From Ephydatia muelleri (Eukaryota > Porifera > Demospongiae > Spongillida > Spongillidae): DNA of 64,000 bases. The position numbers and the translations under genes are program-made. Below are positions 23,424 through 36,300 of this stretch, in pieces. Below the pieces are notes generated by a model, which saw nothing but the letters and a program-made list of their open reading frames with translations, made no database searches and was not told the DNA's origin. The first letter of the stretch is position 1; each line of letters starts with the position of its first letter. The stretch is taken from assembly GCA_013339895.1 (NCBI GenBank), contig JABACO010000002.1, positions 8,464,924 through 8,528,923 on the forward strand, in the 5' to 3' direction.

Positions 23424-26400
23424 CTTTTCATTCCTCAGAACATGAAATATTAGAACAAATAAACCCTTTGAATAGGATTAAATATGTTAACTAGTTCATT
23501 CAAGATGTGTTCAAGTATTCTACCTGGAGGCTGTTGAATATCGTAAACAGCCAAGCAAAAACTGTTGTATTCTGATTAACAGCGAGTAGACCAAATACCC
23601 AGGTTAGGCCCAACAATGGTAGAAGAACAACATGTTGCAGTCATAAGTGTCCTGTATTATTGTGAATGAGAAAAGGAACACAGAGAATAATACTACATAC
23701 ACTTTGCTATGGACCAATTCCATATTACCAAAATAGTTTTGCTGATGTTTCGGATGTACTCCTCATCTTGGTCTTCATTATGATGCCCAGTGTTATCATC
23801 AAGAAAATTAAGTTTACCTTCAGAAATATAACAGGTAATCAGTTATGTCATGCATATATGCAGTGTTTATTCACTTGGGAAGATACAAATTATGACATAA
23901 CAGCATAAGCTTACTGCTATAATCAAAAGCATAGGTCCAACAAAAGCCCATATAACACCGGATGAAGTTGGTAGCCAACAGCTGCAAAAGATCATTGTTT
24001 TCATTTTAATGCACAGTATTGGACAATGTGGCATACGCAATGAGATTTCCACTACTGTCTCTTATTCCATAGTCACGGTAGCGAACAGCTACAGATACAA
24101 CCACTGCAGGCAGTGGCAAACCTAGAAACACATCATATCATTCAGATTTCAATCACCATATCAAACATCTTACCCCATCCCAAAATGAGAAGGCCCACCA
24201 CTTTTTAGCAGTTGTGCTGAAAACTACCACAAGTAGCAAGAACAGCATTATTCCCTCACACAACATCCAGCAGAAGGACGCTAGCAGAAAGTAATGAAGT
24301 AGCGTGGCCACAAAGATGCACCCGCCCTGTAAGCGAGACGGTGTGGAGTCAAGCATATTGCAACACAACTTTGAATCCAAAACTAGCTTGTATTTAACAC
24401 ACTTAATTTGCACATGCACTTAAAATTTCATTTTCATCAATTTAAGATCAATTTCATTATTGCTGCAAAGAAATGAAATGATGTTATTATACATCTTACC
24501 AAACTGCTTGTTGCTGTCTCTATACCAACTGCAAATATTGTATAGGAAATCAATAGGGAAATAGATAGGTTGAGGTGAATAAAATTGTTCACTGAAACAA
24601 GCAATGTCTTCCTGCATAAGAATGAGATGTAAAAATACATGCACAATATAAAAACCTATGAGGGCATTACCCAAGTGAGAGAAAGAATATCACTGCAATT
24701 GCCAGTGAAAGAATGGAGATTGCACAACCAATGTAAGAAATGACACTCAATGCTTCATTTGCAATATTGTTGGCTTTGCTCTGCAGTTGAAAATGAAATC
24801 CACAAATGCTATTGCTGCACTTTGGCATGGTAAATCCACAGCTTACAGTATTAGTGTTGGAGCTAGCTATAGATGTCCCTGAGACGTCCACAAGAATGGC
24901 AAAACTGGACAAATGGATGCTTTTACATGTGACTATGGTCATGCCATCATCACTGGTTGTTGTGTTGACAGTTGAAAGTCCTTCTGTGGACCAGAATGAA
25001 TCGCTTGTGCTGCATAATAGTAGTTATGTCACAGATAATTAGTAAAGTAAAAACACGCCTGACATCCTTACTTTTCAGAGTTAGACTGCCAAAACACACA
25101 GCTGTACTTTGCCATCTGTGTATGCGGGTTTGTTTTGTTTTAAACAGATTTAGTATTTAGGGATATGTCTCACAGTTGAGTTATAAGCACTGGAAGTTAA
25201 AAGTGAACTGAATTGTTGCTGGTGTCTTCTTAAGAGCATTGGACGTTCCTGTTTGTTGCATCACCTGGGCTGATATGACCATAGACGCTATGCTAGTGTT
25301 GGAACTGAATGCAAAGAAAAGTTTACAATGGAGAAATACTGAAAGTAAACAATGCAAAGGAGCATTGCTAATAGCATTGTTAATAGATTTGCATGCTAAT
25401 TTCACGTGTCCACGGATCTTATTTATGCATCACACTAGATACATTATGTGGCATCTGGGACTAGTGCAAGCTCATCAATTGTAATTCATTTCCAAGCTAA
25501 GCTACTTTCTTAGATAAGCCATAACCCAAAAGTCATATTTCTTTGTCACAATGGTGATATTAGTATCGTTTTAGCTTCATAAATCATTGGCCAATGGGAA
25601 ATGTTGATCAAATAAAAGATATACAATAGTTTATAGTAGCAGAGCTATGCATGCACCAGTACACCATACAAGTACATTAAAACTTATTAATAATACAAAT
25701 TTTAGCCAAGATGCTAAATTACGTTTTACTGACCACTATTTCAAACCTATTCAGTGGTAGCACACTCTCCATGTTTCTAAACAGTACGCCTGTTACTGGA
25801 ACCGTGCTCCCTAATAGTGAAAGGAATTAAAACATGCCAAAATAATTCCATTTATAAATACAAACCTTGCCCTTGCGTTCTCTCTGAAATAATTGTAGAT
25901 GGGATTGTTATTTGAGCTGGAAGTGTTTGACTGGTTGAGAAGTTTGCAAGATCTGCAGCAGATTGTGGAAATGAGTAATCCTTTCCATCAGTGTAGTTAA
26001 TCCGATTAATTCCAAGTGCTGCACAAGAGACATCCGGTGATATAAATCTGTCTCACACACTAAACATATTTAGAGTTATAAACTCACCTATGTTAAGCCT
26101 TCCAAACACTTCTAATTTGTTATTTGTCTGTGCATTTGCCAGATAAAGTGCATACTTCTCTGCATTGTCCAACAATAATTGACTCCCAGAATTGACCTTC
26201 CATTGTAAGATGATTAACAGATTGGACCAGCATGTGCCTGATTTTCTGTACCTGTTGCAATTGCAGCCATCCTTGAAGATTTGTTGAGTGCAAGATGTTA
26301 TTAAATAATTCAAGTATATTCTGTAGAGTAGGTAAAATAAAAATAAACTAGCATTACTGTCTATCTTATACAGACCTCTGTGGGTAGGTCAGTGGAGTTG

Positions 26401-28360
26401 AGAGTGCCACTCAGAGAGGAGTCCAGCCATCCTATGGCTGTCTTTATAACGTAATTGGTGAGATTGAGATCCAATGGAAGAAGTGAGCTGGATTTGGGGC
26501 TTTTTGGAATTGCTGACAATTGCAGGAGGCTATTGGTAATGCTTTTGGCTTGCTGCAAAATGGTTTTTAGAGGCATGTTTGCAGGATTAAAGAATCCAGA
26601 CATGGCCTGTAACAGAAAGGGGAGCATGATAAGGATATGTGTGATATGTATAGTGGGTCAGAGGAAACCTGAGTGGCAATGGTTCCAAAGCTGAATGACT
26701 GGCAAGTGGAAAGATTGGGTTGTCCCATCCAGTGTTACGACATGCACGAGTGGCAAAGCCTGAAGCAAACGTAAGAGATTATACATGCATGGTGCTCAAT
26801 AAATAGAGTCAGGGTACATTACCTGGTCCGTTAGGACACCTTTGCATGCCAACAGAACCATACGGGGTGTTACCCCAGAACACAGACCATAGAGAGTCTT
26901 GGCCATAGGCACAACCAATATATCCTTCAAGAGTTTAGAGTGCATATCACATTGCGTGCATAATTTTATTCTATAGGTACATACCTGGTATGGATTGGCA
27001 GTCAGAAGAATTCTGTCTTGGGTTATAAACTTGTGGGCATACATCCTACATACATGCAGCAGCAAAAGCATGTAACAAGATCCCATGAAATTCAATTGAG
27101 ATATCGCACCTTTGTACAATATGTTGAATTGCTTCCATTGGTGCAGGAGTCCAGGGCTTGATCTGGATAGCCATCTCCATCGGAATCCACTGTGCAGCTT
27201 TCACCATTTCCTACATAGATGTTTTGACACTGAGGGGAGAGTGCAATGGGATGGCAAGACTGAAGCTCGGCCTGAACTGTCCATCTAAGTACTGTAGTTC
27301 TCAATGGTCATCAAGTTATATCTATGTTACTGTATAATTAGAGTGAATTTTACAAATGTATCATATATGACTTAATTGCATATACGGTATAAATGTATTG
27401 ACTCATAGTGCAAATGCCCAGCTCACCTGGCAGCGACCCATCAAGCAAGAACAAGGGGGCGTGACTGTACCGCTGCACAGACGAACAACTGAACTTTGCG
27501 GTTGGCATTGGCAGGAAACTGGCGAAACAAAAACAAATTGTAAATAACACTGCAGCAATACGATTAACATTGTCTATATATCTCGTCCAACCTCCAGGTA
27601 TGACTATCACGTGACCCTGCCCTTTTGGAAGTACTGAGTATACGGAGAGGCTAGACGGAGCCAGTGTAGTCAAAGCAGCGTTCAAACGATCTGTTCCCGT
27701 TTTTTCTAGTTCCGTTTCATTCAGCGCAACGTCAAATGTGACCGACACACCGAATGCTACCGAAACAACCGCCACCATTTTGACAGCTGTGTAAGGAATG
27801 GAGATGCCCTCCAATAGACGGGACTCCTGAATGGGTACGAGAGAGGCGAGCAGCGGAAAGCTGTCACAGTGTGTGATGTACGATTTCGCGCGTACCTGAA
27901 GTTCTAACGACGGTCCATTACTTATGACTTCCGCAGCGTTGTTGGTTTGCAGCGTATGCCAGAGGAGTAGAAACGGGACAGCTGGCGTTGTGAGGGTGCA
28001 TCCCGTATAATCCACGTCCGACCATGTCCCGTTGTAGTTGCAGTTCCTCTTGAGCTCGGGCCCCAGCTGCGAAACGAAGCGGGGACTGGCGGATTCGCAG
28101 GGAGCCGTCAGTTGTATTCCCGGGCTGGTCGCGGGCCACAGGTATCCACCCGCGGAATCAACGGGACAGTCGACTTCGCGCGCGTGTGTACCCGCGGGCC
28201 ACAAAGAGACAGCACACCACTGAATCACACCAAGAAACAATAGGATTAGCAACTTACCAACAGGTGTGGGTGGCGGAGAAGCAGGGACCACTGCTAACAC
28301 CAGCCACAACGGCAATAGAGCGAACAAAGCCAAAAGTCTACAAGATCGTACGGGACCCAT
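23424..28360 (-). CDS. Adhesion G-protein-coupled receptor (HRM-TSP3-HRM-GAIN-GPS-7TM), two frameshifts
   Basis: Start ATG at 28360 with a signal peptide ([23 protein letters not shown]). Main exons: 28360-27896 ([31 protein letters not shown]), 27826-27592, 27518-27427 (CSCLMGRCQ), 27229-27110 (TSP3-like [15 protein letters not shown]), 27045-26985, 26924-26823 and 26759-26669 (second [23 protein letters not shown]), 26606-26376, 26320-26252, 26196-26088, 26018-25866, 25810-25747 and 25304 to about 25191 (GAIN), 25135-25092 and 25009-24847 (GPS: CVFW and [14 protein letters not shown], predicted cleavage HL/S), 24780-24671 (TM1), 24611-24500 (TM2), 24326-24174 (TM3-4), 24121-24037, 23981-23915 (TM5), 23817-23729, 23651-23524 (TM6) and 23465-23424 (TM7). 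Exon 26759-26669 lacks one base and exon 23651-23524 has one extra relative to the + strand paralogue. The copy is therefore a recent pseudogene or carries sequence errors. No cytoplasmic tail was identified. A surface receptor is inferred; the ligand is unknown. Confidence 0.85.
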
Positions 28361-29012
28361 ATACAAGCTGTTTGCACAAATATAGTAAGCACGTCTTGTG
28401 ACCTACACGCATGAATGTGTTGCGTGTCGAATCACGTTATGACTACACTACATGTAGCCGGCCCGATATTATTAGGAGTAATGAATATATAAAGTGTACG
28501 CGTATTACTTTATTCGCTGATTCTGTCTTTCATCAGATCATGATATAACTATTGTTCATTGTTTAAGCTGCTGTTTTCACTCGGCATTAATTGTGTGCCT
28601 GACAGGTGCCCATTGCAGTAATTATATACATGTGTAACATTGCTTAGTGAAGTGGATGGCATTCTTTATATACCATGTGCTAACTCCCCTTTCACTTAAA
28701 ACAGCTCGATGCATGCTTTTTCGTGCGTATAACACCCTGGGAACATTCAACATGCAGGTGTAGCTAACATGTTAAATCAGTGTGGTATCAAGTTTTCTAA
28801 TCAATGCTTATGCCTACAACATGTATGTCACCTATGCCTATGTACATGACGCCAATAGGTGTACTACCAACCCCTCAGGTCAACTAGCACCAGATGCACT
28901 TTACTATACTTTGTAGAACTATTGCCTCTTCATTATATTCGCGCATGCAATCAAGGACACATTAATCGATGTATTCCAAATAACAATTTCAAAATAGGTT
29001 GACTATTTTAAT

Positions 29013-29532
29013 ATGAGTGAAGAGCACACAGACCGATGTACAAGCGGACATAGATGACAGGCATGAGATGCATGTTTACATCATGTTGATGTAAGATTTG
29101 GATAATTGCTTTCAATATTTCTTCTCATGTATCCTATCTATTCTTTCTATTACTGTGTAATATGCATGTGACATGGCAATTTACATGGGAGAGCTGTCGA
29201 ATTGGAGAAGTCCTTTCTCTATGCTGAGTAGGGCTCGCCTCACGTTGCCTGTGTTGTGACTTTTTGTGCAGTGTGTAATGCTTCTTGATGTGTTGTATAT
29301 AATGGTGCTGCGAACTAGTTTCGGATTATAACCATATGAATGATGGTTTCATATCAGCGGTAATGCCACACCAGTCTGTTATATTTTCATTATCTGACTC
29401 TAAGCTACAATTCATAGAGAATTCTTGACTATCTATCTTATCTTTGCAATGCAACGCTAGGTAGTGCAGATTTTGGCAAAGTCAATTTGAGTTGTAGAAG
29501 GTGATGCACTTGTAGTGTGCTAACTGGTAAGT

Positions 29533-29564
<32 letters not shown>

Positions 29565-32044
29565 GGGGGAAGCGACCAAACATTTGGTGCACTTCATTAA
29601 ATCACAGTTTTCAAAGATATATCGTATCCTGTTCGCGGCTCGTATCGAAAAATGTAACTATTGCTTTGTAATTATCAATAATTATGTACATGTAACAGTT
29701 TTAATTAGATACAATGATTCCTGGAAGTTTCTTGCACTAAATATAATTCCTATGTACACTGTAGTGTACGCATCCCATAACAAAACGATCTGTTACGAAA
29801 CATGCTGCTAATTCAGTTGTCTACACCAGGGGAAAAGAGGCATATAGCTTGGTCAAAGGCTTCTTTAATTTCCCCCTACATTATCATGTTGGTTAATTGT
29901 AATATGGAGGTTGTTTTTTTGGTTGCGGTCAGATTGGTATCTATTTTTGGATGCAAATCCAGTTGTCATTGTAGTTTGGCTGCTCATTCCAGCGGCTAAA
30001 TCACTTTTCTGAATTGCTTTACTAATGTCAAAGATTGTTTACAAAACTAAATATAAGTTGGAACTACATGTAACTTGTAGCAGAGAGAACAGATATGTAG
30101 GTTATGGACCACCACCACACGTTGAGGCACTGCATACTATTTCTACGTTATGAGAGTATATCGTGACAATCTGAGATATGGTGATGATCGTATGACAAAG
30201 CTGTGGGTGAGCGAGTGGAGGCTTTATAACGTTCAGACCAAGAAGGAATTTATTTATTGGAGCTACACATTGCAATGAAGAAAATATCCGTTATAAAAAA
30301 TTAATCCATCTTGATAACTTTCCATTATTGTTTGTAATACTGAGGCTTGAGAAGAAATTATAGCACAAATGATTAATGTACTTACCATTTAATTAAATTA
30401 AATAATGTAAATAAATCACACACAACAAAATAACATATGACATATCAACTAAATTATTGAATAGCTTGTACATTGAGTTTTATTTGATTTCAGTCAGATC
30501 ATTTCAACTCCCATGAACAAAATTAGATTTGGAAATCGTTTTTATGCAGCAGTTACAGTTAGTTGTTTGCGTTCGTTATTATCCTGGTAGTACGTGGGTC
30601 CATCAACTGGTTCCCGGCTTCTTATCCTGGCTCCATGTGTGCTGAACAAAAGACATGTACAGAGTAACAAAGTAGTCATATGTTATTTTGTTGTGTGTTA
30701 TTTAATTTATATATCATTTCTTCTCAAGCCTCATTATTACAAACAATAATGGAAAGTTATTTGGCAAGATGGATTATTTTTTTAAAACGCATAATTTCTT
30801 CATTGCAATGTGTAGCTCCAATAAATAAATTCCTTCTTGGTCTGAACTTTATAAAGCCTCCACTCGCTCACCCACAGCTTTGTCATACGATCATCACCAT
30901 ATCTCAGATTGTCACGATAACTCTCATATGTAGAAATAGTATGCAGTGCCTCAACGTGTGTGGTGGTGGTCCATAACCTACATATCTGTTCTCTCTGCTA
31001 CAAGCTACGTGTAGTTCCAACCTATATTTAATTTTGTAAACAATCTTTGACATTAGTAAATCAATTCAAAATAGTGATTTAGCCGCTGGAATGTGCAGCC
31101 AAACTACAATGACAACTGGATTTGCATCCAACAATAGATACCAATCTGACCGCAACCAAAAAAAAACCCTCCATATTACAATTAACCAACATGATAATGT
31201 AGGGGGAAATTAAAGAAGCCCTTGACCAAGCTATATGCAAAATAGCTATCAAAATGCTATCTCTTTTCCCCCTGGTGTGCCCAACTGAATTAGCAGCATA
31301 ACAGATCGTTTTGTTATGGGATGTGTACACTACAGTGTACATTTAGTACAAGAAACTTCCAGGATTCATTGTATCTAATTAAAACTGTTACATGTACATA
31401 ATTATTGATAATTACAAAGCAATAGTTACATTTTTCGATACAAACCACGAAAGAATACGATATACCTTTGAAAACTGTGATTTAATGAAGTACACCAAAT
31501 GTTCGGTCGCTTCCCCCTCCCCCCCCCCCCCCCCTTACCTTACCACTACAAGTGCATCACCTTCTACAACTCAAATTGACTTTGCCAAAATCTGCACTAA
31601 GTAGTATTGCATTGCAAAGATAAGATAGTCAAGAATTCTCTATGATTGTAGCTTAGAGTCAGATAATGAAAATATAACAGACCGGTGTGGCATTACTGCT
31701 GATATGAAACCATCATTCATATAGTTATAATCCGAAACTAGTTTGCAGCACCATTATATACAACACATCAAGAAGCATTACACACTGCACAAAAAGGTCA
31801 CAACACAGGCAACGTGAGGGCAGCCGTACTCAGCACAGAGAAAGGACTTTTCCAATTTGATAGCTCTCCCGTGTAATATGCCATGTCACATGCATATTAC
31901 ACAGTAATAGAAAGAATAGATAGGATACATGAGAAGAAATATTGAAAGCAATTATTCAAATGTTACATAAACATGATGTAAACATACACCTCATCCATGT
32001 CATGTATGTCCGCTTGTACATCGGTCTGTGTGCTCTTCACTCAT
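29013..32044. repeat. 3-kb palindrome (inverted repeat, 1.4-kb arms, 233-bp loop)
   Basis: The left arm 29013-30441 and the right arm 30675-32044 are reverse complements with scattered mismatches and small indels. The outer ends share GAGTGAAGAGCACACAGACC and the inner ends share CATATGTTATTTTGTTGTG or complements. A long poly-G run (about 29534-29563) in the left arm pairs with a shorter poly-C run (about 31515-31534). The loop 30442-30674 is a copy of block P found beside the kinase genes. No transposase or other protein is recognised in either arm. It could be a foldback element or a secondary inverted duplication at the inner edge of the large one. Confidence 0.9.
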
Positions 32045-32271
32045 ACATGTATCTACTAAATTATTGAATATTTTGCACATCGATTGATTTCAGTCAGATC
32101 ATTTCAACCCACATTAAAAAAATTAGATTTGGAAATCGTTTTTATGCAGCAGTTACAGTTAGTTGTTTGCGTTCGTTATTATCCTGGTAGTACGTGGGTA
32201 GCCCGACCCATCAACTGGTTCCCATCTTTTTATCCTGGCTCCATGCGTGCTGAACACAAGACAAGCAATAT

Positions 32272-32896
32272 ATACCTCCCTCCCCATGCTCCCAGTACAG
32301 CACTACCCCACTACCCCGTAAGCACACATAGGTATAGCGTCATTGTGCACGCCTGCAAAACACAAGGAACAAACAAAACACACACACAAGCTCAATCGCA
32401 TTACAACCCATCAATAACATGGAGCGAGGGTCAGCCAAACAACACATATATTTAGAGGGGTGGACCCCACACACCCTCAAGGGAAAAACCTGATGCGCAG
32501 ATAAAAAAACCTTTGGGAAAAATTCTGCACTCAAGAAAAGCCTTTCAACAAGCACGCTCCCTAAACACCTAATTACTATCACAGTCAACTTCTCTTCCTC
32601 CACATCATGATCTGATAGGCTGTCAAGGAAACCTCAACTGAGATGAGAACTGTTCTGCAGGGACAAAGAACACCCACAACAACTACCAAAAAACACCAAC
32701 AAACAACAAAAGAACACACACAACACCAACAGAAAAGTTTGCAGCACGTGCATGACACTTAGACACTGAGCCAAAAGCCCCGCTCATACCTATTTAAACC
32801 CCTCACCACGTGGCCATCACGTGCCGTACAACCAATCACACATGGAGGGAGCATATAGTTTCTGTCTAATTCACTGTGTTCAACCGACAGAAACGT
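32272..32896. other. ~625-bp right-arm-only insertion
   Basis: The left arm reads continuously from ACTTTGTTACTCTGTAC to TTACTTGTCTTGTGTTC (12708-12741). In the right arm the complementary sequence is split between ACAAGACAAGCAATATATA and TATAGAGTAACAAAGTAG, suggesting a TATA-like target duplication. The insert has C-rich ends and no clear terminal inverted repeats. A - strand open frame (32603-32340) was not recognised. Confidence 0.7.
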
Positions 32897-33355
32897 ATAT
32901 AGAGTAACAAAGTAGGGCATGATATACATGTAGAGGCGAACGATGAAGTGCTCCAACCAAGATTAATAGGTGCATGATAATGAAGACGTGTTTGTGCTTG
33001 TGATGGCATCATATGCGAGAACTGCAATTCCAGTCATGTGCCATCAGGTCTCTGTGTTGATATTGCAAAATAACCTATACGTTTTTTGTATTCACATTGT
33101 AGGCTGAAATAAGAATGAACAATCCTTTTTATGTTTCATTATCCTATAAGTAGCATATACATGTAGTGTGAAAAAAGAAAGTCGCACCTTATGCTCAGCA
33201 CAGTATCCCATTATAATGATGGTCACACAAAAACACTTGATTAAAACAGAAATTTTGATACAAAACAGTTATATTGTGCATGCTCTAAACTGTAAACAAT
33301 TTACACATAAAACATGTCCCAATATACAAAGTGGGAAGAACATACATGCAAGCAG

Positions 33356-36300
33356 TTAAAGTGTCTCTAATTTCAGGAGTACCTTTGCCATACTAGAACG
33401 TTGAGTTGGATCTGCTTTGATGCACTCCTCCACAATCTGGGCCATCTCAGGCCATAAGACATGCAATTGCTGAAGAGTTGTAACCCGTGTCTTGGGGTCA
33501 GGAAACTCTCCACTGCACATCTCAAGCAGAATGACACCATAGCTGTAGACATCTACCTTAACAGTTTGCTGCAAGGGAATCCCTGCTTCAGGCTGCCGCA
33601 TATGACACATTTCCTGGAGTAGGTGTGTTCATGCACTCTAGGAAAATTGCAGCTCCAAAGTCTGAAATTTTGGCCTTCCAGATGTCAGTGCCTGAACATT
33701 CCAATAGTACATTGGCGCTGCTCAGGTCCCTATGGATAATTGGATCAGGCTTCATGTTGTGCAAATAGTTGAGACCCAAAGCCACATTCTTTGCAATCCC
33801 TACAATTTGCTGACGAGACAATAATTCTCCGTTTTTCACGTTCTCCAGCACAGCTCGAAGAGAAGTTTGCATCAATTCCATCAGAATGATGGGGTTTCCT
33901 TCAATTGTGGCTCCTATAAACTGAAGCAAATTTGGATGGCGTGTAATTGCAGCAAGATTCATTTCTCTCTTGAAGAGTGCAATATTATACTTCGACAAAA
34001 TGTTCTGATGGATGCATTTTGCTGCCACTGAGAGGCCTCGAAACTTAGCTACTTGAACAGTACCCCATCCACCAATTCCAAGGACTTTATCTGTCAATAT
34101 TATTTCACTTCTATCTACAACCCAAGATGGCTGACTTATAGATGAGGGATTCTCCTGCTGATAAAAAACATATATATAATTATCTCTGAGACAACATGTG
34201 CATGTACACATAGAACAGCATATACTGTTGTACCTCTGCTTTGAACTTCTTTGTTGTTGTTGCCTTACGTAAAAGATCAGCAATTAATTCATAATTTTCC
34301 TTTTCAGTATTCTTTTCTGGACTTGTAGCTTGCCCAGTTGCCAGACTCAGCGCAGTATCCCCATTCTAATGGTGATCACATAACAGCAGTTCATTACAAC
34401 AGCAAATTTTCATCTAATCAGGTTGCTCAGTGGATACACTGTGCATGCTCTACACTGTCAAGGATTTGATAAACGGTAATGTGCATGTAACCACAGCACG
34501 ACACACTGCTACCTTTGTCTTGAGAACAATATTTGCTTGTGCAGCCAATAGTATTTCCACAACCTCTTTGTGCCCACCATAAGAGGCCATGTGTAGAGCA
34601 GACCATCCATCCTATGTAATTTGTGAGAAAATAACAATGTGCAATGCTCATATATACATGCATGCATGCAATATACAGGGTGTCTGAGCTTGCATATTAC
34701 ATAATTGGCAACATGATTGTTCAATATTCAATAGCATTGGGGTATTTGTTTCTCACTCATAGAGCCATTATAATGTAATCAAATTCAGTCTTGAATACAT
34801 GTACGTTGTATAAATGTGTGCATAAACACTGGCACCTCAAAGTGTGTAAGTAGTTTACCAAATCAGGTAGCGAAGATTGAAAATCAATTTTTGCCCCTTT
34901 AATTAGAAGAACTTGAACAACATCCTTCTTTCCATTCTGAGAAGCAATGTGCAAAGCAGTCCAGCCACCCTATGAAGCAAATAATACACTGCCATCATAA
35001 TGAATTATGAACCAATTGGTATTGCAAAGTTACAAATAAAGATAAAGAGTTACGAAAGGCAAGCTATCACATACTGTACTGTAAAGTATGATTTTCCTAT
35101 AATGCTGTAGTTAGTGGTTGTATTTGGCACACAGAAATGAGAACATTAGCTACTGCACATTAATCTGCGTAGTCAAAGTGTCGTCCAGGTGTTGGGGAGT
35201 CCAATTATGGCATGTAATATGGCTTTAAATTAGGGAGGATACACTATTGAATAATCCATTACGTTTTCCAGTCATTCCAAGTACATGCATATTGTAAACA
35301 CATTGCAATACATACATGTAACATGCAGTATAGCTTTATTACAGTTGTCACTTGACTACTGAGAGGTACTATTGGTCTTTCATGTTAACGTACACATATG
35401 GATATTATGTAATATTTCATTACGTTCTACACTAGTCGTTGCCATCCTTTTAGTAATTAATTAAGGAGAATGAAACAATAGGATATCCAAAGATGGTGGT
35501 CACACTGTCACATTATCCTGCGGTGAAAAGCAATGATGGTTAAGTCCTTTAATTTCCGCATTTATTCTGTCTGTATTCATACATGTAATTCACACACTCT
35601 AGTTATAACTCATGTACATGTTACAAAGTTCCAGGAAATCTATTGTAGCTCTCTGCACTTCTGAACTTTGAGTGATCAGCACCACATAATCGGAATCGTA
35701 GTTTAACAAAATTCTAAAACAATGGGTGGATGAGGGAGGGAGGGGGGTGTTTAAGGAAAAAGCACAGGAAGAATGTTGCAACTGTTAATTGTTTTTTGTT
35801 TTTGTTTTTGAAATAAATTAGATAAACTTCTATATGTTAATACATGTACACGTGCACATGTTGAATCAGCACATCTAAATACATTACATCTCAACACCAA
35901 CATTGTTCATTGTTACAGAATACACTTTTATTCTTCACCTGGATTGTAGAATTGACATCAGCATCTGCTTCTAGAAGTGTCTCAACTACTTCCTTGTGCC
36001 CTTCTTGCGCTGCAATATGAAGTGCTGTCCATCCATTCTGTAACAAGCACTATTAAATGACTGTGCACGTACCATGCTCATGCACTTTGGTGTTTATTGG
36101 AGCCATGATGGATTGGAATACAAAATACATGTACCAAAGTGTGTGATAAAGATCCTTACATTTTTCTGAATATTTACACGTGGTGACTTATCCAACAGAA
36201 GGTCCACAATTGGTTTCCGGCCACTCTGAGCAGCTAGATGAAGGGGACTACATCCGTCCTACAAAGAAATTGTAAGTAACAGTTACTGCAAGAGAGGTTA

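Noticed and set aside
27350..27590. Reading the - strand receptor exon on through 27350 as one long exon
   Set aside because: Comparison with the + strand paralogue shows a donor at 27592 and a separate exon 27518-27427 in another frame.
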